Positions 25,052-32,327 of a stretch of DNA of 64,000 bases are shown piece after piece (within the stretch, counting starts at the first letter, position 1; each line of letters begins with the position of its first letter). Source of the DNA: Yinghuangia aomiensis. GTDB taxonomy: Bacteria > Actinomycetota > Actinomycetes > Streptomycetales > Streptomycetaceae. The notes below the pieces were generated by a model. That model saw nothing but the letters and a program-made list of their open reading frames with translations, was not told the origin of the DNA and ran no database searches. The DNA lies in the NCBI RefSeq assembly GCF_039542225.1, contig NZ_BAABHS010000002.1, positions 369,926 through 433,925 of the forward strand, written 5' to 3'. The position numbers and the translations under genes were made by a program.

Positions 25052-25906
25052 ATGGGAACCCTGCCGACTGTTCCAGACGGCCGGTCCACCACCCGAACCC
25101 TCTGTGTGGGGGCCGGGATTGCGTTGCAGGGCGCAGTGATGGCGTCCGCCGCGCTGCTGTATCTGCGGCGCAACCTGACGCGGGTGCGCGGTGAAGCGGC
25201 ACGCGACGCGGCGGTGCGCAGCCTGCTGCGGGCCGTCGAGGTCAAGGACGGCTATACCCGAGCGCACAGCGAACGCGTGGCATACGCCTCCGTATTGATT
25301 GCCCGTCAGCTCGGCATGGGCCGGCAGCGCATTGTGCTGCTGCGCTACGCCGCCCTGCTGCACGACGTCGGCAAGCTCGGCGTGCCGACCCGGCTGCTCA
25401 CCAAGTCCGGTCCGCTGGACGCCGACGAGCGCGAGACGATCCAGCGGCACCCGCAGTGCGGTGCCGACCTGGTGCGCGACCTGGACTTCCTCGGCGAGGG
25501 CCGGGACGGCATCCTGCACCACCACGAGCGTCTCGACGGCCGCGGCTACCCCGGTGGCCTCGCGGGCGACGCCATCCCGGAGTTCGCCCGCATCATCGCG
25601 GTCGCCGACGCCTTCGACGCGATGACGTCGACCCGGTCGTACCGCCGGTCCCGGCCGATCGAGGCCGCGCTGACCGAGCTGCACCGGTGCAGCGGCGACC
25701 AGTTCGACCCGCGCATGGTCACCGCGCTGGAGACCGCGCTGCGCCGCTACGGCTGGCCGCTCGCCGAACGCCCCGCCGCCGGGCTCACCGCACCGGTCGG
25801 CACCGGGTTGGAAGGGCTGCCGCCGCTGCCCGTGCCGCGGCTCGGCACGCAGGACTCGCATAGCGTCGCGGGGGCGTTGGCCGCGGAGCACGCGGACGGC
25901 GCCTGA
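25052..25906 (+). CDS. Membrane-associated HD-GYP-type phosphohydrolase
   Basis: 284 residues from ATG 25052 (GAGGAGG upstream). One N-terminal hydrophobic segment (~17-40) is followed by an HD-GYP-type domain: HSERVAYAS (~73), LLHDVGKLGVP (~104), HHHERLDGRGYPGGL (~158-172) and IIAVADAFDAMTS (~183). The HHE-x-DGxGYP motif is that of cyclic-di-GMP phosphodiesterases. No sensory domain is attached. It probably works at the inner face of the membrane. Metal residues look intact; actual c-di-GMP cleavage is inferred. Confidence 0.88.
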   Translation: MGTLPTVPDGRSTTRTLCVGAGIALQGAVMASAALLYLRRNLTRVRGEAARDAAVRSLLRAVEVKDGYTRAHSERVAYASVLIARQLGMGRQRIVLLRYAALLHDVGKLGVPTRLLTKSGPLDADERETIQRHPQCGADLVRDLDFLGEGRDGILHHHERLDGRGYPGGLAGDAIPEFARIIAVADAFDAMTSTRSYRRSRPIEAALTELHRCSGDQFDPRMVTALETALRRYGWPLAERPAAGLTAPVGTGLEGLPPLPVPRLGTQDSHSVAGALAAEHADGA

Positions 25907-25924
25907 GCCGCACCACTACGGCCG

Positions 25925-26962
25925 TCAGGAACTCTTGAACCACGCGCCGGACTTCACCAGCGAGGCCAACTGGTCCTTGGTGAGCGGCGGTTGGTCGTAG
26001 CGCGGGCCGAGGCCGCCCGGGCCGGTGATGCCGGACGAGGCGTAGATCTCGACCTGGTTGCCGTTCGGGTAGATGATCCACGCGTCGTAGCCAGGACCCG
26101 ACACGTGATCGCTGCCCGGTTCCTGCTGGTTGCCGGGCGCCGAGAACGTGGACAGCAGCGAGCCGTCCGGCAGCGTGACGTGCGCGCAGTCGGTGTTCGG
26201 CGCGACGATGCCGAAGTCCTCGCAGTGGTTGGTGGCGCGCTCCTGCGCCATGGTCGGCCGCGGCTGGTCGGCGTTGACCTTCTTGTCCACGACCGTGATG
26301 TCGAGGTAGGCGGTCTTGCCGTTCTTGGTCAGCAGGTAGCGGCCGGACATCGGGTTGGGCGTGTACGAGGGAGTGACGCGGTCGGCTTCCCGGCGCACCG
26401 TGCCGGTGCCGGCCGGCAGCAGGGAGTTCACGAGCGCGGCGGGGCCGGCCGTGGAGGGCGTGCCGGTCGTCGTCGCGGTCTTGCTCGGCGGCGGACTGGC
26501 CGTCTTCGGTGTGGTGGTGGGCCGGGCGGAGGTGTGCGGCGGTTCCGGGTCGTCGCCGTTCCCGTGCAGGCCGCTCCGTGGGGCGCCGGTTGCCGAGGCG
26601 GAGGGGCTCGGCGTCCCGGTCCGCGCGGTGGCGGACGGTGCCGCGGATGCGGCCGCCGAAGGCGAGGCGGACGACGCCGGGGGATCCCCCAGCGCCGAAC
26701 TGCTGCCGTCCGCCCGCGGCATCAGCGCGGTGCCCAAAGCCACCGCCGCCACCGCGACCGCCGACCCGCCGACCAGCGCGAACCGGCGCCTCCGCCGGAT
26801 CCGCCCGGCGTGCCGGAGGACGGCGTCCACCTGCGCGGTCGAGGCGGATCCGTACGGGATCGGCAGGCTGTCGCCGGCGATCCCGAGGAGCCGGTGTGCG
26901 TGCATGTCGTCGGAATCCTGTTCGGTGCGGTCAATGCCGTGCAGGTCGTCCGGGTGGTTCAA
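25925..26962 (-). CDS. Membrane-anchored protein, possible partner of ECF sigma
   Basis: 345 residues if TTG 26962 is the start; it overlaps the sigma gene stop as TTGA, with GAGGCGAGG just upstream. ATG 26905 is an alternative. A ~60-residue cytoplasmic part with a basic cluster (RRRRR) precedes one membrane segment (~66-84), then a Ser/Pro/Thr linker of ~120 residues and an extracellular domain (~190-345) of unknown fold containing two Cys. The layout resembles transmembrane partners of SigE-family sigma operons. No anti-sigma zinc motif is seen. Part of the linker is a repeat found also at 21804. Confidence 0.65.
   Translation of the reverse strand: MNHPDDLHGIDRTEQDSDDMHAHRLLGIAGDSLPIPYGSASTAQVDAVLRHAGRIRRRRRFALVGGSAVAVAAVALGTALMPRADGSSSALGDPPASSASPSAAASAAPSATARTGTPSPSASATGAPRSGLHGNGDDPEPPHTSARPTTTPKTASPPPSKTATTTGTPSTAGPAALVNSLLPAGTGTVRREADRVTPSYTPNPMSGRYLLTKNGKTAYLDITVVDKKVNADQPRPTMAQERATNHCEDFGIVAPNTDCAHVTLPDGSLLSTFSAPGNQQEPGSDHVSGPGYDAWIIYPNGNQVEIYASSGITGPGGLGPRYDQPPLTKDQLASLVKSGAWFKSS
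26507..26567 (-). repeat. 61-bp interspersed repeat, copy B (in coding linker)
   Basis: Read on the minus strand, 55 of 61 bases match 21804-21864. Here it encodes the Pro/Thr-rich linker segment HGNGDDPEPPHTSARPTTTP. The intergenic copy would encode a closely similar peptide in one frame, so most of the differences fall at third positions. Confidence 0.7.
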
Positions 26963-27492
26963 AGCCTCGCCTCCTCGGCGGACGTGACGCGGCGCGCGGC
27001 CTCGTCGGGCAGTGCGTCCCCCAGCGCGGCGCGCAGCGTCGCCAGGCCGCGCGCGCTCTGGCTCTTCACGGTGCCCGGGGAGACGCCGAGCAGCTGGGCG
27101 GTTTCCTCGACGCTGAGGTCCTCCCAGTACCGCAGCACCAGCACGGCGCGCTGGCGCGGCGGCACGGCGGACAGGGCGACGCGTACCGCGAGGCCCATGT
27201 CGGGGTCGCCGCCCGCGGCCGCCGCGGTGTCCGGCGGTGCGGCGTGCGGGTGTTCGCGCCGCCACATACGGCGGCGCGAGGATATGAACACGCTCATGAG
27301 CGTGCGGCGCGTGTACGCCTCGATGTTGTCGATCCGGTCCAGCCTGCGACCGGCGAGCACGACCTTGACCAGCGTCGTCTGGACCAGGTCCTCCGCGTCG
27401 TGCATGTCGCCGCACAGCAGGAACGCGCTGCGCAGCAAAGGCCCGCGCCGCACGGCGATGAACTCGCGGAGCGCTTCGTCGTGACCCCCCAA
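26959..27492 (-). CDS. SigE-family ECF sigma factor
   Basis: 177 residues from TTG 27492, chosen because GGGGAGGTGGGG lies directly upstream and the length then fits the SigE-family group. Region 2 reads LLRSAFLLCGDMHDAEDLVQTTLVKV and region 4 has LPPRQRAVLVLRYWEDLSVEETAQLLGVSPGTVKSQSARGL. It is the middle gene of an operon: DUF5317 protein 31 nt upstream and a membrane protein overlapping downstream. Target promoters cannot be read from the sequence. This is not the envelope-stress SigE of the CseBC system, whose genes are absent here. Confidence 0.85.
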   Translation of the reverse strand: MGGHDEALREFIAVRRGPLLRSAFLLCGDMHDAEDLVQTTLVKVVLAGRRLDRIDNIEAYTRRTLMSVFISSRRRMWRREHPHAAPPDTAAAAGGDPDMGLAVRVALSAVPPRQRAVLVLRYWEDLSVEETAQLLGVSPGTVKSQSARGLATLRAALGDALPDEAARRVTSAEEARL

Positions 27493-27523
27493 CGCCCCAC
27501 CTCCCCGGGCCCCCGGAGGGCCT

Positions 27524-28243
27524 CTACGAGGGAAGAGAGCCGGAGCGCGCCGGAGGTTGCGCCTTCCCGGGAAGAGTTTTGGCGAGGCTGACGGAGCCTG
27601 CCGAGCGGGCGGAGTCGACGGAGCGCACGGAAGCGGCGGCCGAACCGGCCGAAGGCCCGCGGCCGTTGCCGGACGGCCGGGCGAACCGGCGCCGCAGGGC
27701 CTGCGGGATCGGCGGCAGCCGCCGTGGCCCGCGGTCGCGCAGCATGCCGTCCACCACGAGCAGGCCGACCCCGGCGGCGACCAGGAGGTCGCCCGGGCTG
27801 TCCACCTCGGGCCGCAGCGGCAGCGGGACCGGCAGGGACTCGGCGAACCAGTCGAGCCTGGTGTCCGGCCCGGCGGCCAACCGGCCCGCTTCGCTCGGCC
27901 GTTCCAGCGGCACCCCGGCACGGGCCGCGGCGTGTTCGGACACCGGCATGCCGCCGTTGACCGCCATCACCAGCGCGTTGAGCAGCAGCCCGGCGGCGGC
28001 CAGCGGCACGCCCGCGAGATGCAGGTTGCCCGCGGCGAACCGCGCGGCCAGGCCCGCGGACGCGAGCAGGGCGAGCTGGTGCGGGGTCACGTCGGTGGCC
28101 AGCGCGCCCGCGAGCTGGCACGCGAACGCGGCGCCCAGCCACGGCAAGTGCCGCACCGGGAGCCGGGACAGGCCGGAGACCCGTCCGCCGAGGGCGGCCC
28201 CGACGGCGAGCGCGAGCAGGAGGACGAGCACGGCGAGACCCAT
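27524..28243 (-). CDS. DUF5317 membrane protein
   Basis: 239 residues with about five hydrophobic helices: ~1-20, 34-52, 56-72, 78-97 and ~150-170. A conserved VNGGMPVS motif follows the fourth, which is characteristic of DUF5317. The last ~60 residues are Ser/Arg/Ala-rich and probably disordered. The start ATG is preceded by GACAAT ending 6 nt away, so a leaderless start is possible. It leads the ECF sigma operon. No function is known for the family. Confidence 0.8.
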   Translation of the reverse strand: MGLAVLVLLLALAVGAALGGRVSGLSRLPVRHLPWLGAAFACQLAGALATDVTPHQLALLASAGLAARFAAGNLHLAGVPLAAAGLLLNALVMAVNGGMPVSEHAAARAGVPLERPSEAGRLAAGPDTRLDWFAESLPVPLPLRPEVDSPGDLLVAAGVGLLVVDGMLRDRGPRRLPPIPQALRRRFARPSGNGRGPSAGSAAASVRSVDSARSAGSVSLAKTLPGKAQPPARSGSLPS

Positions 28244-28534
28244 GGCCGCATTGTCGCCAATCCGGAGGACCCTGGATGGTCTGCGACATACCGCCGTATG
28301 GGCCGGTGTGATGGTCGTATCGCGCTGCGCGGTCCGAGACCCGGTACGCCGCGCCGACGCCCCTACAAAGTTCCGCGCCGTGTGTTGTACCCCGCGCCAT
28401 CCCGGAGGGGCCTTCGCCGCGTGGTTGGATTTTTGCCGGGCGGGCGCTACCGCGACCCCCGCGGGCGCGTACGCGGGCCGCGCATCGATCCGCGCCCCGA
28501 CACCGGGTGCGGACCATACGAACGAGGAGCGGGG

Positions 28535-28750
28535 ATGGCCGAGGAGGTCTACGCCGAGATGGTCGCCAACGTCGCCCAGATCGTCGTCGCCGAGGGCGAC
28601 GCGGTCGAGGCCGGCACGACGCTGGTGATCCTGGAGTCCATGAAGATGGAGATCCCGGTGCTGACCGAGACGGCCGGCACCGTCAAGGCGCTGAAGGTCG
28701 CCGAGGGGGACGTCATCCAGGAGGGCGACCTCATCGCGGTCATTTCCTGA
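28535..28750 (+). CDS. Small biotin/lipoyl carrier protein (BCCP-like)
   Basis: 71 residues, a single biotinyl domain. The biotin acceptor Lys is in ESMKMEIPV (~34-42), with the beta-hairpin repeat VAEGDAVEAG and VAEGDVIQEG. It corresponds to the TB7.3 type carrier of mycobacteria, which lies beside sigH/rshA there. ATG 28535 follows GAGGAGCGGGG. It would be biotinylated by BirA and carry carboxyl groups for a separate carboxylase. The 284-nt region upstream has no gene. It converges with the BsaP-like gene. Confidence 0.92.
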   Translation: MAEEVYAEMVANVAQIVVAEGDAVEAGTTLVILESMKMEIPVLTETAGTVKALKVAEGDVIQEGDLIAVIS

Positions 28751-28768
28751 GCGCCGCCGCAGGCGGCC

Positions 28769-28987
28769 TCAGCCCGAGGTCCGCACCCCGTGCTCGACGC
28801 ACTTCGCGGTCCAGCCGCGCGGCGTCACCTGCACGACCATCCGGCGCCGGCAGTCCGCGCAGTACCGCGGCGGCTCCAGGTCGCGGCGCCGGGCGCACGC
28901 CTCGTGGCCGGCCGAGCCGGCGGGCTCGCCGCACTGGTCGCAATAGCGGTCGACGTCCGCGGCGGTGGGGGTCTCCGAAGCGCTCAC
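28769..28987 (-). CDS. bsaP: Probable biotin synthase auxiliary protein
   Basis: 72 residues from GTG 28987. Six cysteines occur in YCDQCG, HEACARRRDLEPPRYCADCRRRM and GWTAKCVEHG. This Cys pattern with the central LEPPRYC and RRMVVQVTPRGW segments matches, as I recall, the actinobacterial BsaP family, which binds an iron-sulfur cluster and supports BioB turnover in aerobes. The gene is close to bioB-bioD (31.3-33.1 kb) and bioF. TACTCT ends 7 nt before the GTG, so the message is probably leaderless. A plain zinc-ribbon protein is the alternative. Confidence 0.75.
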   Translation of the reverse strand: MSASETPTAADVDRYCDQCGEPAGSAGHEACARRRDLEPPRYCADCRRRMVVQVTPRGWTAKCVEHGVRTSG

Positions 28988-28993
28988 GGTCGT

Positions 28994-29000
28994 TAGAGTA
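28994..29000. promoter_or_regulatory. Symmetric -10 element shared by divergent leaderless genes
   Basis: The 7-bp TAGAGTA reads TAGAGT on the plus strand, 8 nt before ATG 29008, and TACTCT on the minus strand, 7 nt before GTG 28987. Both fit TANNNT at leaderless spacing. The start codons are only 20 nt apart, so there is no room for separate -10 elements. Confidence 0.65.
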
Positions 29001-29007
29001 CGGGCCC

Positions 29008-29409
29008 ATGCCGCACGAGCCGATCCCGGTGTCGCCGGGAACACACGCCGAGCTGACCCACACCGTCACGGACGCCGACACCGCGGCCGCGGTCGGCAGC
29101 GGCGACCTGCCGGTGCTCGGCACGCCGCGGCTGCTCGCGCTCGCCGAAGCGGCCACCGTCCGCGCCCTCGTCGGGTTGGTCGGCGCGGACCGCACCTCGG
29201 TCGGCACCCGGGTCGCGCTCGAGCACCTGCTCGCCACGCCGGTCGGCGGCACCGTCACGGTCCGCGCCGAAGTCGTCTACGTCGACGGCCGGTTGGTGCG
29301 CTTCTCGATCGTCGCCGAGGACGCCGCGCGACGGCTCGTCGGCCAAGGCGAAGTCACCCGGGTGATCGTCGACCGCGAACGCTTCCTCAAACGCGTGCCT
29401 CGGGACTGA
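29008..29409 (+). CDS. Hotdog-fold thioesterase (FlK-like)
   Basis: 133 residues. The pattern LPVLGTPRLLALAEAATVRAL (~34-54), then TSVGTRVALEHLLATPVGGTVTVRAEV matches hotdog thioesterases of the FlK/PaaI-related group, in which Thr, Glu and His hydrolyse acyl-CoA thioesters. Corresponding Thr, Glu and His residues (GTP, LAEAA, EHLL) are present. It is leaderless on the evidence of a -10 hexamer 8 nt upstream and shares that element with the BsaP gene. The acyl substrate is unknown. Confidence 0.78.
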   Translation: MPHEPIPVSPGTHAELTHTVTDADTAAAVGSGDLPVLGTPRLLALAEAATVRALVGLVGADRTSVGTRVALEHLLATPVGGTVTVRAEVVYVDGRLVRFSIVAEDAARRLVGQGEVTRVIVDRERFLKRVPRD

Positions 29410-29443
29410 CCCGACCCGACCCGACCGAGGCCGCACGGGGCGG

Positions 29444-31144
29444 TCACACGCCGTTGGTGCTGCGCGGGTACACCGCCTCCGGGTCGGTGAGCACGTTGAC
29501 CAGGTACGGCACGTCCGACGCGAACGCCCGGGCCAGCGCCGGGGCGATGCCGTCCGGGGCCGCCACCGTCTCGCCCGCGCCGCCGAGCGCGCGGACCACC
29601 TCGTCGTAGCGCGTGCCGGGGGCGAGGTCGGCGGCCACGTCGTAGCCGTACAGCGACCGCATGGGGTGCTTCTCCAGGCCCCAGATGCCGTTGTTGCCGA
29701 CGATCATCACCACCGGCAGGCGGTGCCGGACCAACGTGTCGACGTCCATCAGCGAGAAGCCCGCGGCGCCGTCGCCGAGCAGCAGCACGATCTGCGCGGC
29801 CGGGCGGGCGAGACGGGCGCCGATCGCGTAGCCGAGGCCGGTGCCGAGGCAGCCGTACGGGCCCGGGTCGAGCCAGCCGCCGGGGCGGGCGGGCTCGACG
29901 TACTTGCCCGCGTACGAGACGAAGTCGCCGCCGTCGCCGATCACCACCGCGTCGTCGTCGAGGACGCGCAGCAGTTCGCCGTAGACCCGCACCGGATGGA
30001 TGGAGTCGCCGCCCGCGTCCAGCAGTGCCCGGTCCGACTGGTACGCCGTCCGCGCGGCCCCCTGCACCTCCGCGCTCCAGTCCCGGTACGCCCGCGGCGC
30101 GGCCTTGCGCGCCCACGCTTCGACCAGTGCGTCCAGCGCGAGCGCCAAGTCGGCGCGGACCGACACCGCGGGCGCGCCGCCGCCGGGTGCGGACTGGCCG
30201 GGGCCGTCGGTCAGGTGCACGACGCGGGCCGGCGGGGTGCCGTCGCGGCCGCCGAAGACGCCGTAGCCGAGCCGGAAGTCCAGGGGCGCGCCGACGACCA
30301 CGACGACGTCGGCGCGGCCGAGGGCGGCGGCGCGGGCCCGGGACGCGAGGAGTTCGTGGCCGCGGGGCAGGATGCCGCGCCCCATGCCGTTCGCGACGAC
30401 CGGGATGCCCGTGGTTTCCGCCGCACGCCGTGCCGCGTCTTCGGCGCCGCCCATCCACACGTCGTGGCCGAGGACGAGGACCGGGTGGCGGGCGTCGGCG
30501 AGCAGGGCGGCGGCCGCGTCGATCGCGTCCGGGTCGGGGGCGACCGGGGCGATGCGGGCGGGGACCGGGGCGGGGGCGCTGCCGCGGTCGAACAGCACGT
30601 CCATCGGGACGTCGAGGAACACCGGGCCGCGGTGCGGGGTCGCGGCGAGCGTCAGCGCGTCGGATACGTCGGCGGCGATCCGCTCGGTCTCGTGCACGGT
30701 CGCGGCGCGTTTGGTGACGGGGGCCAGCAGCGGCGGGTGGTCCAGCTCCTGCAGCGCGCCGGATCCCCAGCGGAAGGCGGGCGCGCGGCCGCCGAAGACC
30801 AGCAGCGGGGAGCCGTTCATGTGCGCGGTGGTGACGGCGCTGACCCCGTTGGTGACGCCGGGGCCGGCGGTCAGCACGGCCAGGCCTGGGCGGCGGGTCA
30901 GCTTCGCGGTGGCCTCCGCGGCGAAGACGGCGGACTGCTCGTGCCGCACGTCGAGGATCCGCAGGGGTTCGGCGGCCTTGACCGCGCCGTCGTAGACCGG
31001 GAACACGTGGCCGCCGGACAGCGTGAACATCGTGTCGATGCCGTGCGCGCGGAACGCGGCCACGGCATGCTCGCCGCCGTGACCGGTGAGGCCGTCGTCA
31101 CCGTCCCCCGCGTCGGTGCCGGGTACCGCTTCCGTGTCCGTCAT
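29444..31144 (-). CDS. Thiamine-diphosphate-dependent acetolactate synthase-like enzyme
   Basis: 566 residues with the three-domain layout of the ThDP family. The N-terminal PYR domain has the catalytic Glu in DVRHEQSAVFAAEA (~60); a central domain follows; the C-terminal PP domain has GDGAAGFSLMDVDTLVRHRLPVVMIVGNNGIWG (~455-490) for Mg/ThDP. The ending resembles 2-hydroxyacyl-CoA lyase and oxalyl-CoA decarboxylase more than biosynthetic IlvB, and no small subunit (IlvN) is nearby. Start ATG 31144 follows GGAGGTGG. It lies downstream of bioB but a strong hairpin separates them. Reaction undetermined. Confidence 0.8.
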   Translation of the reverse strand: MTDTEAVPGTDAGDGDDGLTGHGGEHAVAAFRAHGIDTMFTLSGGHVFPVYDGAVKAAEPLRILDVRHEQSAVFAAEATAKLTRRPGLAVLTAGPGVTNGVSAVTTAHMNGSPLLVFGGRAPAFRWGSGALQELDHPPLLAPVTKRAATVHETERIAADVSDALTLAATPHRGPVFLDVPMDVLFDRGSAPAPVPARIAPVAPDPDAIDAAAALLADARHPVLVLGHDVWMGGAEDAARRAAETTGIPVVANGMGRGILPRGHELLASRARAAALGRADVVVVVGAPLDFRLGYGVFGGRDGTPPARVVHLTDGPGQSAPGGGAPAVSVRADLALALDALVEAWARKAAPRAYRDWSAEVQGAARTAYQSDRALLDAGGDSIHPVRVYGELLRVLDDDAVVIGDGGDFVSYAGKYVEPARPGGWLDPGPYGCLGTGLGYAIGARLARPAAQIVLLLGDGAAGFSLMDVDTLVRHRLPVVMIVGNNGIWGLEKHPMRSLYGYDVAADLAPGTRYDEVVRALGGAGETVAAPDGIAPALARAFASDVPYLVNVLTDPEAVYPRSTNGV

Positions 31145-31195
31145 GCCGCCCACCTCCGAGGGGCACGGTATGCCGGGTCGGGCGAGGGGGACAGG

Positions 31196-31224
31196 GCTTT
31201 CCGGAGCTTTCCGGAGCTTTCCGA
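31196..31224 (-). repeat. 10-bp tandem repeat upstream of ThDP enzyme gene
   Basis: Two exact copies of GCTTTCCGGA and a partial third, with a period of exactly 10 bp. It lies 52-80 nt before the ThDP enzyme start. The spacing would place each copy on the same DNA face, as in arrays of regulator sites. Confidence 0.6.
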
Positions 31225-31242
31225 GAGCGGGTCCGGGGACGC

Positions 31243-31276
31243 GTCGGGCCCGTGCCGCAACCGGCACGGGCCCGAC
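31243..31276 (-). terminator. bioD-bioB terminator
   Basis: A perfect 15-bp stem (31243-31257 and 31262-31276) with a CAAC loop, 13 nt past the bioB stop. It should insulate the ThDP enzyme gene from bioB transcription. Confidence 0.85.
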
Positions 31277-31289
31277 GGACGAGTTGCCT

Positions 31290-32327
31290 TTACAGCGTCT
31301 GGTTCAGCGCCTTGACCGGCATCTGCAGGTCGGCGAGGAGTTCCAGGTCGCTCTCCGGCTTGCGGCCGAGGGTCGTCAGGTAGTTGCCGACGATGACCGC
31401 GTTGATGCCGCCGAGCAGGCCCTTCTCGGTGCCGAGGTCGCCCAGGGCGATCTCGCGGCCGCCCGCGTAGCGCAGGATCGTGCGGGGGAGCGCCAGGCGG
31501 AACGCGCCGATGATCCTCAGGGCCTCACGCGGCTCGATGACCGTCTGCTCGCCGAACGGCGTGCCCGGCCGCGGGTTGAGGAAGTTCAGCGGCACCTCGT
31601 CCGGCTCCAGCTCGGCGAGCTGCCCGGCGAATTCGGCGCGCTGCTCGTCCGTCTCGCCCATGCCGACGATGCCGCCGCAGCACACCTCCATGCCCGCGGC
31701 GCGCACCATGCGCAGGGTGTCCCAGCGCTCTTCCCAGGTGTGGGTGGTGACCACGTTCGGGAAGTAGGAGCGGGCGGTCTCCAGGTTGTGGTTGTAGCGG
31801 TGGATGCCCATGTCGGCCAGCTCGTCCACCTGCTCCTGGGAGAGCATGCCGAGCGACGCGGCGATGTTGATGTCCACCTTGTCGCGGATGGCCTTGACGC
31901 CGTCCCGCATCTGGTTCATCAGACGCTCGTCGGGCCCGCGCACCGCGGCCACGATGCAGAACTCGGTCGCGCCGGTCGCCGCGGTCTCCTCGGCGGCCTT
32001 GACCAGCGACGGGATGTCCAGCCACGCGGCCCGCACCGGGGACGGGAACAGGCCGGACTGCGAGCAGAAGTGGCAGTCCTCGGGGCAGCCGCCGGTCTTG
32101 ACCGACACAATGCCCTCGACCTCGACCTCGGGGCCGCAGTGCCGCATCCGCACTTCGTGGGCGAGTTGCAGCAGCTCCTCGAGGCGGTCGTCGGGCAGCC
32201 GCAGCACTTGGAGCACCTGGTCGGCGGTCAGGCCGCGGCCCTGCTCCAGGACCTGCTCGCGCGCGACGGCGAGGATGTCGCCGTCCGCGGGGGCCTGCCG
32301 GTTCGTCGTGTCGAGCGTCTCCGTCAC
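31290..32327 (-). CDS. bioB: Biotin synthase
   Basis: 345 residues of the radical SAM family. The SAM-cluster cysteines are Cys81, Cys85 and Cys88 in GGCPEDCHFCSQ, and the second-cluster residues include C in CIVAAVRGP and CCGGIVGMGET, with Arg in the C-terminal part. It inserts sulfur into dethiobiotin. Start GTG 32327 overlaps the bioD stop (GTGA). A BsaP-type auxiliary protein is encoded 2.3 kb away, consistent with an aerobic actinobacterial BioB that needs it. A strong terminator follows. Confidence 0.96.
   Translation of the reverse strand: MTETLDTTNRQAPADGDILAVAREQVLEQGRGLTADQVLQVLRLPDDRLEELLQLAHEVRMRHCGPEVEVEGIVSVKTGGCPEDCHFCSQSGLFPSPVRAAWLDIPSLVKAAEETAATGATEFCIVAAVRGPDERLMNQMRDGVKAIRDKVDINIAASLGMLSQEQVDELADMGIHRYNHNLETARSYFPNVVTTHTWEERWDTLRMVRAAGMEVCCGGIVGMGETDEQRAEFAGQLAELEPDEVPLNFLNPRPGTPFGEQTVIEPREALRIIGAFRLALPRTILRYAGGREIALGDLGTEKGLLGGINAVIVGNYLTTLGRKPESDLELLADLQMPVKALNQTL

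Noticed and set aside
24981..25245. Small minus-strand frames before the HD-GYP gene
   Set aside because: No ribosome site or homology, and they oppose the start region of a clear gene.
29666..31315. 549-residue plus-strand open frame opposite the ThDP gene
   Set aside because: Translation is Gly/Arg/Ala/Asp-rich without motifs, and the minus strand encodes a full ThDP enzyme.
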